Below, one piece after another: positions 25,756-34,186 of a DNA stretch of 64,000 nt. The notes under the pieces were generated by a model. The model made no database searches. It saw nothing but the letters and a program-made list of their open reading frames with translations, and had not been told where the DNA came from. Position 1 is the first letter of the stretch, and every line of letters starts with the position of its first letter. Location: contig CABUKD010000002.1 in the NCBI GenBank assembly GCA_902492105.1, forward strand, positions 11,687 to 75,686, given 5' to 3'. This stretch comes from an uncultured Clostridium sp. Lineage in GTDB: Bacteria; Bacillota; Clostridia; TANB77; CAG-508. Both the position numbers and the translations under genes were made by a program.

Positions 25756-28700
25756 TTAATTTTCTCTCTTTTTACTTAACACATTTCTTTTAATTACTAT
25801 AATTCCAATTATTAGTAAGAATAAAATTGCTAATGTTAAGCTTACATAAAGTACAATTTTTCCTGTTACTACGGATAATACAATATCTGCTGTTGACATA
25901 TCATCTTCATTTTGTGCGCTATTTGCTTCTTGAGAGTCAATATCTGTTAACCCTTGTTCGTTATAGATTTCATAAATTTCTGCATTGTTATTTACTACAG
26001 TACCAATATTTTCATCTGTAATGGTAACACTTAAAATTAAGCTTACTTCTTTGCTTTCTCCTGGCTGAAGTTCTACATTTTCTAGGCTAGTATTATAAAC
26101 ACGGTCATTTTCGTCTGATAAGTACCAATCTTCGTTTAGTTCTGAACTAAATTTAGCACCTTCTGGTAAGTAATCTACTATTTTCTTTACATAGCCTGGT
26201 ACTTGTCCTTCATTGGTAACTACCATTTTGTATTCTACTACAATGCTACTTTTACCAATATTTTGAGATAGAACTTCTATTTTTTGAAGTTTTTCGTTGT
26301 TATAGTTATATACTTTTGTGCCAATGGTTGGAGTAGTTAAAGTAATTTTACTAATATATTTATCTAATTTTAAATCAAAGTTTTGAGATTCAATTAGTCC
26401 AATGTCAATATCTCTTACATTTCCGTCTGTTACAGAAATAGTATCTGTTACACCTGCATAAGTTTGTTTTCCATTTAACATAATTTTCATTGCATATACA
26501 TCTGAGTTATAACTTTGGCTAATACCTTGTTTTTGATATTCTGTTACGGTGTAACTACCTGCATCATATAGGAAAATAACTAAATATTCATCTGGTTGTA
26601 AGCCCGTAAATTCATAACTTCCATTATCTGCTGTTGTTACTATTTTTTGACTGCCATTTTCATCTATTACAATTTCATTATTGGATTTTTTAAGTAACAT
26701 AACTTGAATACCAGATAATACTTGTTCGGTTTCCTCTCTTTGTCCATTTTTGTTACTGTCTAGCCATGCAGTACCTGTAATTTTATAAGTTCCTGATGGG
26801 GTATTTGTATTATCTCCATCATTTCCAGATTCTCCTTCATATAGTTTAGGATTGTATTCAATAATAGTATTAATTGCGTTAGATTCTTGTTTTTGAGTTC
26901 CTTGTGCTTCTATGCTTCCTACATTAGTTACTGTTTTGTCTTGTTTATCTTCTGGTAAAAGATCTGCTTTTGCTATTACTTTTACAGTAGCTTCTGCCCC
27001 TTTTTCAAAATTAGTCCATCTTACTTTTGCAGTATTATTAAGGGTAGAGGTAACTACTTCTGTTTGTCCTTGATAGGTATATTCTAATTTTTGGAAGGTA
27101 AGTCCTTCTGGTAATACATCTTCAAAAACAACATCATTTGCGTCTGCATCCCCTGTATTTTTAATGGTAAATTCATAAGTGATTTGTTCTGCTTCTTTGA
27201 TATATCTTTCAGAAGTAGTAGTTTGTGTAATTTCAAAACTTGGATTTCCTACATGATAAATTAGTTGATTAGAATAATGTGTTTCCATTCCACTTGCTTC
27301 TGCTTTTGCTTGATATTGGAAATCTCCTTTAAAGTCTTGTATTTGAAGCTGTAGACTAATACTTTCTAAGTAACCTGCTTGTAATTGTGGGATTGTTACA
27401 ATTACTTGGTTATTTTGTATTTGTATATAGTTTTGTTCTTGTCCATTACTATCTTTGTAAGTAGTGCCATTAATTTGAATCCCTGCTGGTATGTCGATGG
27501 TTACTTTAACATTATTTAGAGTTTCTTTGCTTTCTAATAAAATAGTACTATATAGAATATCTCCTTTGTGAAGAGATGTTTCTAAATCTCTTGGAACTAA
27601 TAATGTTAAATTCATTTTTGCTGCTACTTTGTTTAAAACATATTCATTAGAAGCTACACCTGTGGTAAAATCTTCTGCTGCTACTCTTACTTGATGTTTT
27701 ATTTCTCCTAATGTGCCTTGATTCATTTTTAGTTCATAAGTAGCATTTGCAGTTTCTCCTACTGCTAAATTTCCTAAAGCAATTAGTGGTTTTTCTTCGT
27801 TACTATCTACATAAGCTTGATTTGCAGAATCATATTGTGTATAAATAGTTCCTTCTGGCACAGGAACATTAATTGTTACACTTTTTGCTTCTTCATTTCC
27901 TACATTTTTTACTTGTACAAAAAATCTAACAATTTGTCCTTCTGTTACATTACTGTTTTGTTCCATATTGGAACTTAAGGTCACTTCTAATTCTGATCCT
28001 TGTCCTGTGGTTAAACCTAATATTGCTGATGTTTTAGTTTCTCCAATAGTTGCTGTTTGTGTTTTATTATCATAAGATACTTGGTACATTTGGTAACAGC
28101 TGTTGTTATGTGCTAAGTTTCCTGGTAATTCTACTTTATAGCTAAACTGTAATTTTGCACCAGAGTTTACTTCTCCAGTTACTACAATTAAATAGCTTTT
28201 CATACTAGTAAGATCTTGAGGATTTTCTTGCCATCCATTTGCTGTATTCATTAAGTCTTTATTTGCTTTTGCATTACTGCTATAATAAATCTTTATTTTG
28301 CTAGCATCTATACCAGAAGTAGTTATTTTTTCTTTTAAAAGCATAGCAAAGTTACTTCCTAGGCTTTCTTCTGTTTCAATATTGGTATTATCGGCAAATG
28401 GTAATCTTCCTAAAATCATAACATTTTCAATTGGATTACTATAATTATTTGTGATAATTCCTGTTATTGTTACTTCTTGTTTACTGCTATGAGTTGGAAT
28501 GATTGCTTCTTGTTTTTGGTTGCTTATGCTAGTTAATTCAGAAGGTGTTCCGTTGTATCCTGTCATGCTGTTAGAAGCAATTACCCCTGTTGGTGCTACT
28601 AAATTAAGTTCTGTAGTAGCTACTCCTTTTTCTGCTTTAGCTTGTACTGCTCTTGCTTTACTTTGTCCTCCGGTATATGGGTTTTCGTAAAGATTGGTAT

Positions 28701-30756
28701 TTTCGTTAGTGTAATACATAATAAGTTGCTCTGTTGCGGTTGTTGCAAGGTCATTTAGAGTAATATCTGTATTTAAAATAATATTAGCACCTTTTGTAAT
28801 AACATTTTTTTGGGTTGTTTTTCTTATTTGTTCATCTAAGTATTTGGTTTGTGTCCCTTCTAATGTAATTTGAATGACTTTTTTACCATTTTTTGTTACT
28901 ACTTTTGCTTCTTTTAATGTTAGCTCTTTTTCTAAGAAAAGATTAACATCTTTAATTTCAATATTTTCTACTTGTTCTGGTAATTCAATTTCAAAAGTAG
29001 GATTTTTGTACAAAGCATTTTCTGTACTAGAAGTATCTAGTACAATTCTAATTTGTACATCTTTATTTTCTACTACTGTGGATAAATTTTCTTTGCCTTC
29101 TATAATAGCAATTTCTGCTTTACTAACAGGTTCTGTTAAAGAAATGCTAGTTTTTTCTGTAATTTCGGCATTTCCTGTACTTTGCATATTCTGTGCAGCT
29201 TGTGTAATCTTGTTTTGATTAGTTACTCCTAGCGTTATTTTTGAGAAAGATTCTAATTGTTCTTTTTCATAATTTTGTATTGTTAATACCTTTTCCATGG
29301 TAATTGGTAAAATACCTTCTGTAATAGGTTTTGTAGTTGTTAGCATAACTGTATTTACTTCTGAATTTGAAAGATCTAGTGTATAGTTTTCATTTTCCTT
29401 ACTAGATTCTTTATTGATGGTTCCAAGTGTAGTACCATCTTCTGAAGCAATTTGAATACTTCCGTCTTGTCCTAATAATTTTTCAAAAGCTAAAACAGGT
29501 ATGGTTATATTTTTTATTTTTTCTTGGTTTCCAATTGTATATTCTTTATTATTTTCATCTACAAAAACAGATGGCATCGTTTGCAATTGGATTTTTTCTG
29601 TTAAAGAACTATCATTTACTTGTGCATAATAGGTAGTAGTATAAGGTGTTTCTTGTTTTGTATAAAGAGTTCCTTTGCTTAAAGTTGCATTACTATTTAG
29701 GTCTATTTGTGTTAGAGTATCTTGCTTGGTTGCATTTTCTTCTATATTACTATTGGCTTCTAAAACAGTAGCATTGGTATCTGGAAGGATTGCTTTTCCA
29801 TTTATGTTCATACTAACTGGAACACTATTTTCTAATGCCCATTGATAACTTTCTTCTCCTACATAAAATAGGTTAATTACATATTGGTCTTGTCCATTTT
29901 CATTCCATGCTATCATATCATTTTCTAAATTTTGAGTACGAATGGTTAGGCTTCCACTTTCTTGGTTATATTCATAATTTGCACTAGTAAAAGAAACACC
30001 AGTGTTATTGTTTCCAGTAGCTGTTATTTGCTTTGCAACAACAGTTACTCTTTGTGGTGCTTGTCCATTTACTTGTGGTACTTGCATGGTAAGTTCTGTT
30101 TCAGAAATAGGCATAAGTGCTTTTGCTAGTTTACTAGTAAGGGTAGTTTGCACCATAACGCCATATTCTCCGTTTTGTATATATGGTACATAAGTTACCC
30201 CTTGTTTTGACAAAACAAGTTCATCTTCTACTTGCCAAATTACTTGATTATTCATAGTTTTACTAATTTCTTTTTCGTTTCCGTTTCCATCCACATAAGT
30301 TGCCTCAAATTCTACAGTAGATGTTTTAGAAAAATAATCAGTAGAAATAGTTTCTTGTTTTTTTATTTGAATTGGAACTTCTAATACCACTTCTTCATTT
30401 TGTTTAATTTGTTTTAAGGAAATGCTATTTTCCGTAGCACTTTGTACCTTTTCTGATTCTAATTTTTCTGTAGCAATTTCATAATTTGCATCAGAAATAC
30501 GGACTATTCCCTCTTTTAAATAGCCTGCATTTTTTATTTTTAAATTGATATATAAAGTTGCTCCTTGTTCTATATTAAAATTTTTGGTATAGGTATTTCC
30601 TTCGAAATAACTATCAAATTCTACATTTTGATTGTTCGTCTTACTGTTTTGGCTTGTTAAATTTGCCGCAATTACTTGGTTCCCTAAGGTGATAAGGTTC
30701 ATCCCTATGAGCATAATTATCATTAGTACAGCTAAGATTTTCTCTTTTATTTTCAT
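25756..30756 (-). CDS. Giant DUF11/SdrD B-like surface protein A1
   Basis: A 1666-residue secreted protein with a signal peptide (KIKEKILAVLMIIMLIGMNL, cleaved near QVIAA). A long beta-rich region is followed by DUF11/CARDB-like modules, for example near 920-1020 (GQIVRFFVQVKNVGNEEA) and 1172-1290 (ITYEFTIKNTGDADANDVVF). An SdrD B-like domain lies near 1325-1435 (ITGTAWLDSNKNGQREETEQ, DNGSYEFTGLQPDEYLVIFLYD). The C-terminus has the pattern ADIVLSVVTGKIVLY, a membrane helix and a basic tail. It leads the operon from a sigma-A promoter, with TAGGAGG before its start. Paralogue: A2. Likely role: adhesion or cell-surface structure (inferred). Confidence 0.8.
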   Translation of the reverse strand: MKIKEKILAVLMIIMLIGMNLITLGNQVIAANLTSQNSKTNNQNVEFDSYFEGNTYTKNFNIEQGATLYINLKIKNAGYLKEGIVRISDANYEIATEKLESEKVQSATENSISLKQIKQNEEVVLEVPIQIKKQETISTDYFSKTSTVEFEATYVDGNGNEKEISKTMNNQVIWQVEDELVLSKQGVTYVPYIQNGEYGVMVQTTLTSKLAKALMPISETELTMQVPQVNGQAPQRVTVVAKQITATGNNNTGVSFTSANYEYNQESGSLTIRTQNLENDMIAWNENGQDQYVINLFYVGEESYQWALENSVPVSMNINGKAILPDTNATVLEANSNIEENATKQDTLTQIDLNSNATLSKGTLYTKQETPYTTTYYAQVNDSSLTEKIQLQTMPSVFVDENNKEYTIGNQEKIKNITIPVLAFEKLLGQDGSIQIASEDGTTLGTINKESSKENENYTLDLSNSEVNTVMLTTTKPITEGILPITMEKVLTIQNYEKEQLESFSKITLGVTNQNKITQAAQNMQSTGNAEITEKTSISLTEPVSKAEIAIIEGKENLSTVVENKDVQIRIVLDTSSTENALYKNPTFEIELPEQVENIEIKDVNLFLEKELTLKEAKVVTKNGKKVIQITLEGTQTKYLDEQIRKTTQKNVITKGANIILNTDITLNDLATTATEQLIMYYTNENTNLYENPYTGGQSKARAVQAKAEKGVATTELNLVAPTGVIASNSMTGYNGTPSELTSISNQKQEAIIPTHSSKQEVTITGIITNNYSNPIENVMILGRLPFADNTNIETEESLGSNFAMLLKEKITTSGIDASKIKIYYSSNAKANKDLMNTANGWQENPQDLTSMKSYLIVVTGEVNSGAKLQFSYKVELPGNLAHNNSCYQMYQVSYDNKTQTATIGETKTSAILGLTTGQGSELEVTLSSNMEQNSNVTEGQIVRFFVQVKNVGNEEAKSVTINVPVPEGTIYTQYDSANQAYVDSNEEKPLIALGNLAVGETANATYELKMNQGTLGEIKHQVRVAAEDFTTGVASNEYVLNKVAAKMNLTLLVPRDLETSLHKGDILYSTILLESKETLNNVKVTIDIPAGIQINGTTYKDSNGQEQNYIQIQNNQVIVTIPQLQAGYLESISLQLQIQDFKGDFQYQAKAEASGMETHYSNQLIYHVGNPSFEITQTTTSERYIKEAEQITYEFTIKNTGDADANDVVFEDVLPEGLTFQKLEYTYQGQTEVVTSTLNNTAKVRWTNFEKGAEATVKVIAKADLLPEDKQDKTVTNVGSIEAQGTQKQESNAINTIIEYNPKLYEGESGNDGDNTNTPSGTYKITGTAWLDSNKNGQREETEQVLSGIQVMLLKKSNNEIVIDENGSQKIVTTADNGSYEFTGLQPDEYLVIFLYDAGSYTVTEYQKQGISQSYNSDVYAMKIMLNGKQTYAGVTDTISVTDGNVRDIDIGLIESQNFDLKLDKYISKITLTTPTIGTKVYNYNNEKLQKIEVLSQNIGKSSIVVEYKMVVTNEGQVPGYVKKIVDYLPEGAKFSSELNEDWYLSDENDRVYNTSLENVELQPGESKEVSLILSVTITDENIGTVVNNNAEIYEIYNEQGLTDIDSQEANSAQNEDDMSTADIVLSVVTGKIVLYVSLTLAILFLLIIGIIVIKRNVLSKKREN

Positions 30757-30788
30757 AGAAACCTCCTAAATTTTATTCCTACATCTCT

Positions 30789-30817
30789 ATTATACGACGT
30801 TTTTCCACAATTTTCAA
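30789..30817 (-). promoter_or_regulatory. Sigma-A promoter of the A1-B1 operon
   Basis: TTGAAA (30812-30817) and TATAAT (30789-30794), spacing 17, minus strand, about 35 bases before the A1 start. Confidence 0.8.
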
Positions 30818-31050
30818 TGGATTTTGAAAGATTTTTCCATTTTATGTGAATTTTGTAAATTTTAGGTCTATCTATTATGTGAATTAAAATGAAAAATATA
30901 ATAATAATTTGGACCTTTTTGTTACATTTATTTTTATGATAAAAGTATTTTAATTGTGAATTATACCATTTTACCAAATTTTGTAAATTTTTTAAAATCT
31001 ATTGATTTGTATTAACTTTTGTGTTAGAATATAATTAATTAAGATAAAAT

Positions 31051-31079
31051 TTAATTTTATTTTAATTATTGCATATAAT
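31051..31079 (+). promoter_or_regulatory. Candidate promoter of cptI-cptN
   Basis: TTAATT (31051-31056) and TATAAT (31074-31079), spacing 17, about 33 bases before the first antitoxin repeat. A second candidate, TTGATT-17-TAGAAT (31002-31030), lies further upstream. Confidence 0.5.
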
Positions 31080-31111
31080 ATAAATAATATTAGTAGTCAT
31101 CTATTAATATA

Positions 31112-31201
31112 GAAAGTTTACCACTGACCGATATGTGGTATATAAATGGTCGGGTTGAAAGTTTTCCGCTGACCAATATGCGGTATATAAATGGTTGGGT
31201 T
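31112..31201 (+). ncRNA. cptI: CptI-type antitoxin RNA: two 45-nt tandem pseudoknot repeats
   Basis: Two 45-base repeats (31112-31156 and 31157-31201) plus the first bases of a third (GAAAGT, 31202-31207). Each contains CC[A/G]C, CC[G/A]A, G[T/C]GG and T[C/T]GG in that order. The first pairs with the third and the second with the fourth, an H-type pseudoknot. Both stems change in a compensatory way between the two repeats (CCAC/GTGG to CCGC/GCGG; CCGA/TCGG to CCAA/TTGG). Type III antitoxins are such repeat RNAs, cut into units by their toxin and binding it. The toxin gene follows directly, after a hairpin. Confidence 0.88.
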
Positions 31202-31208
31202 GAAAGTG

Positions 31209-31245
31209 GTTCTTCATCAGCATATGATGAAGAACTATCCATTTT
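31209..31245 (+). terminator. Hairpin between antitoxin RNA and toxin gene
   Basis: An 11-bp stem GTTCTTCATCA/TGATGAAGAAC (31209-31219 and 31225-31235), then TATCCATTTT. In type III systems a leaky terminator here sets the RNA-to-toxin ratio; the short T-run fits partial termination. Confidence 0.75.
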
Positions 31246-31293
31246 ATAGCAAAACAATATATAATTACTTTTATCATAAAGGAAGTATGTAAG

Positions 31294-31776
31294 TTGATTG
31301 AAAGAGGATTTTATATCATAAAAGATAAGTTTTTTCAAGAAATGCAAGATCCATATCTAAAAGGTAATAAAGAAGCTAATAGACCACATTATTATTGTTT
31401 TAGAGAAGAAAAAACTGGTTTATTTTGGATGATTCCATTAAGTAGTAAAATAGATAAATATAAGAAAATAATGAACCAAAAATTAAAAAGTGGAAAATCT
31501 TGTGATATTTTACATATTATAAGACTAGATAATGGAAAAGAAAGCGTTTTTTTAATACAGGATATGTTTCCAATTACTGAAGAATACATAGAAAGAAAAT
31601 ATACAATAGGTCATAATCACTTAATATTAACTAGTGAACATTCTGCAATAGAAATTGAGAAAAAAGCAAAAAAAGTAATGAATATGTTAAAAAAGGGAAT
31701 TAAATTTACACCAACACAACCAGATGTCAAAAAAATAATTAGTAAACTAATAAAAAACTCAATTAATCTATTTTAA
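31294..31776 (+). CDS. cptN: Type III toxin-antitoxin endoribonuclease toxin, CptN family
   Basis: A 160-residue toxin of the ToxN/AbiQ superfamily, CptN branch. The sequence has the family look: an N-terminal GFYIIKDKFF strand-helix, NRPHYYCFREEKTGLFWMIPLSS followed by a basic KIDKYKK segment, LIQDMFPIT, and a C-terminal helix rich in Lys with FTPTQPDVKKI. In known systems the toxin is an RNase kept inactive by its repeat RNA and can abort phage infection. The start is TTG at 31294, eight bases after AAAGGAAG; an ATG at 31287 is followed at once by a stop. Low initiation would suit a toxin. It is flanked by the A1-B1 operon and ycaO. Confidence 0.87.
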   Translation: MIERGFYIIKDKFFQEMQDPYLKGNKEANRPHYYCFREEKTGLFWMIPLSSKIDKYKKIMNQKLKSGKSCDILHIIRLDNGKESVFLIQDMFPITEEYIERKYTIGHNHLILTSEHSAIEIEKKAKKVMNMLKKGIKFTPTQPDVKKIISKLIKNSINLF

Positions 31777-31815
31777 TCTTTGCAATTAATTTACATTCTA
31801 GATTAATTGAGTTTT
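31756..31815 (+). terminator. Terminator at the end of the toxin gene
   Basis: AACTCAATTAATC (31756-31768, inside the last codons) pairs with GATTAATTGAGTT (31801-31813), followed by TT. The loop is long (32 bases). Confidence 0.6.
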
Positions 31816-31842
31816 ATAGTTTATTTTTTATTTTAACAGATA

Positions 31843-33654
31843 TTAGCCAACAACTTTCTTAAGTTCTGTTTGGTCAATATAATTATCTCTTTGTGCTTCT
31901 CTTAGCTTTTTCATAAATGGTAAATAGTAAGAATCATCATAGTCTACATAGTCATCTTTGGTAATACCGTAATGGTTACTAATAATAGAATTTTGGTCTT
32001 TAAAGCTTTGGTCTATGGCATTTGCAATTTCTTCATCAAATAAAATAGAAATATAATACATTGCTTTTGCATGGTCATTTAATTTATCCATAGCACAAGC
32101 ATAATAGTATACTGCTTTTACCATGATTTTTTCTAGTGGATTGGATAGCATTTGTTCTGTTAAAAAGTTTAAATTTTCTAATGTTTTAGCGGCTTTGTAA
32201 TATTCTTTATTTGCAATATAGCAAATAGCTAAGAAATATTTTGCTCCCATTCCCATACTTTCACAAGGAAGGATAGAAGTATCTTTTAAACTAATAAGAA
32301 GAGATAATTTTTCATATCCTACTGTATTTACAATTGTTTCCATCATTTTAGTTACTTGTGCTATATTTTGTGAATTGATATTTTCTAAATCCATTAATAG
32401 TTTTTGCATCGTAATAAAAAGAGAAAAATAAGTTGCATTAGGATCAAAAGTAGCTTCACTCATTCCAGGTACTGCAATACTGTAAGATGGAAAACCTAAT
32501 ATGGATACATCTCTTACTAGAATATCTTTTCCTTCTTTTAAAATGGTTTGAATAAGCTGTGTTAAAATCGTTTTATTATCTTCATTTGATACATCTTTTA
32601 TTGGAGTAAAGCTATATTGTGGTTTTTCTCCTATTACTTCATAAGGAGCTGCTGATAAATCGGTAAATAAAAATTCTACTAGATTTTTATGAGTGTTTTG
32701 TTCTTCTCCTGCATAAAAATCAAATAAGCATCTTTGTGCATATTCGTAAATATCTCTTCCCTGGGATGCTTCTGTAAAACATCTTTCCATAGCAATTCCA
32801 TAGTCTGGATGTGCTCCTAATTTGAATCCGAACTTTCCTGTATTTTTTTCTATCATATATAATCCTGCTACTGGATATTTTCCGCCTAAAGAACAATCTA
32901 CTAGTCTATACCAATAGGTTGGATTTTGTTTTAACATATCTACCATTTTTTGTACTTTTGGAAATTTTGCTATATATTCTTCTGGTATTTCTGGTAAGGT
33001 AATTTTCTTTTTTAAAATTTGAAAACCTACATATCTTTCTAAAATCTCCGATAAGCCTTCTATTAAAGCTTCTTCTGGGGAGTTTCCTGCACACATTCCA
33101 TTGGTGTCATAAAGATAACTAAATAGGCGGTCCGGAACATAGGTAATTTGATTGTGTTTTACACTATAATAAGGAAGGCATGCAAATTTTTCTTTATCCA
33201 CTAAAGTGGATTTTTCATTCAAAACTTCTTGAATGTAGGCTAATTGTTCTTCTTTACTACTATTTTGCTTTCCATTTGCTTCTAAAATATGTTCAAAAAA
33301 ACTGTTAGGTGTTTTCATCAATTCTTCTGCATTCATATATTTTTCATCTGGAGAGTTGCTAAATGGAATTTCTTTGGTTGGTTTTTCCATGCGAAAACGG
33401 AACATTCCATTTTGAAATCTTTCAAAAAATTCGGCATAAGCACTTGCCATAGCAAATTCTTTGGTCATTCCTTTTCCATTTTGACCAATATCGGTTCCTT
33501 TAATACGTAAACGTAAAGAATAGGTGCCTACACTACTTGGTTTTCTCCAATCTTCTTCTACTTGAATGTCTGCTTTTTTTAATAGTTCTTTTAATTTTTT
33601 TACTGTTTCTTCTGGGGTTACTTCTTTATATCTTCTCTCTTGTAATTTACTCAT
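31843..33654 (-). CDS. YcaO-domain protein with C-terminal helical repeats
   Basis: A protein of 603 residues from the preferred start. The YcaO domain spans about residues 35-400 with the ATP-binding Glu/Arg signatures: GKGMTKEFAMASAYAEFFERFQN, SPEEALIEGLSEILERYVG and FTEASQGRD. The rest (about 420-580) is alpha-helical and TPR-like (YFLAICYIANKEYYKAAKTLENL). This layout matches E. coli YcaO, which helps RimO-dependent modification of ribosomal protein S12, and differs from azoline-forming YcaO proteins that come with a precursor peptide and partner. None of those is adjacent. The GTG at 33678 gives a longer frame; ATG at 33654 follows GAGGA. Confidence 0.82.
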   Translation of the reverse strand: MSKLQERRYKEVTPEETVKKLKELLKKADIQVEEDWRKPSSVGTYSLRLRIKGTDIGQNGKGMTKEFAMASAYAEFFERFQNGMFRFRMEKPTKEIPFSNSPDEKYMNAEELMKTPNSFFEHILEANGKQNSSKEEQLAYIQEVLNEKSTLVDKEKFACLPYYSVKHNQITYVPDRLFSYLYDTNGMCAGNSPEEALIEGLSEILERYVGFQILKKKITLPEIPEEYIAKFPKVQKMVDMLKQNPTYWYRLVDCSLGGKYPVAGLYMIEKNTGKFGFKLGAHPDYGIAMERCFTEASQGRDIYEYAQRCLFDFYAGEEQNTHKNLVEFLFTDLSAAPYEVIGEKPQYSFTPIKDVSNEDNKTILTQLIQTILKEGKDILVRDVSILGFPSYSIAVPGMSEATFDPNATYFSLFITMQKLLMDLENINSQNIAQVTKMMETIVNTVGYEKLSLLISLKDTSILPCESMGMGAKYFLAICYIANKEYYKAAKTLENLNFLTEQMLSNPLEKIMVKAVYYYACAMDKLNDHAKAMYYISILFDEEIANAIDQSFKDQNSIISNHYGITKDDYVDYDDSYYLPFMKKLREAQRDNYIDQTELKKVVG

Positions 33655-33849
33655 TTGCTTATTCCTCACTTTCTCCACTTTTATTACAAATTTATTAAAT
33701 AGACAAAAATTTTCTATCTAATATAAAATATCATTTTTCGACAAAATTCACTAGAGTATTTTACAAAAAATGCTTTTTTTATTATAAACTATTTTTGTTA
33801 AATTTTTATATCGTTTTTTTATAGTTTTCTAAATTTAAATTTTTATTTT

Positions 33850-34008
33850 ATAGCTTTCCAGTATATATTTTCTTTTTTTCATTGGTTCGTCCCATAGGCT
33901 TGTGAATTACAGCACACTTTCTCTTGTATAAATTTCAATGTTCTGACTATGTACTAAACAAATGGTCCTCAACAACTCAAAATGCGAAAATATATACCGG
34001 AAAGCTAT
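33850..34008 (-). ncRNA. Structured element family A, copy 1
   Basis: The closing stem of 23 pairs (33850-33872 with 33986-34008, one G.T) has a sequence unlike the other copies. The core is shared: GTTGAGGACCATTTGTTTA, then AGAAAGTGTG..GTAATTCACAAG and CCTATGGGACGAACC on the minus strand. It lies between the YcaO gene start and the end of surface gene B2. Function unknown; see copies at 16016 and 45107. Confidence 0.7.
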
Positions 34009-34062
34009 TGTATCAATAAAAATGATAAATGAATAATAGAAATAAAAATAATAAAAAAATTC

Positions 34063-34105
34063 AAGAAAAAAACAGCTCTTTAAGTTTTTTTCTTAAAAAG
34101 CTGTT
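34063..34105 (-). terminator. Terminator of the A2-B2 operon
   Basis: AACAGCTCTTTAAG/CTTAAAAAGCTGTT (34071-34084 and 34092-34105, one mismatch), then TTTTTTTCTTG on the minus strand. Confidence 0.8.
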
Positions 34106-34186
34106 TTTATTTTTCATTTCTTATCTTTTATATTTTATCTTTTGTTTTTTATCTCTTATGCTTTATCCTTTGTTACTTTAGTATTT

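Noticed and set aside
30753..30977. A 74-codon minus-strand frame overlapping the A1 start
   Set aside because: It lies over the A1 promoter and ribosome site, has no ribosome site of its own and has a composition typical of random AT-rich frames.
31112..31207. A CRISPR array at the 45-base repeats
   Set aside because: Only two direct repeats with no spacers; adjacent toxin gene and pseudoknot pairing identify a type III antitoxin RNA instead.
31090..31347. A minus-strand frame over the antitoxin repeats
   Set aside because: It is antisense to the repeat RNA and toxin start, and its repeats simply reflect the RNA repeats.
33850..34008. Simple intrinsic terminator for the B2 operon or YcaO
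   Set aside because: A separate strong terminator follows B2 at 34063-34105, and the shared core of family A is far more complex than a terminator loop.
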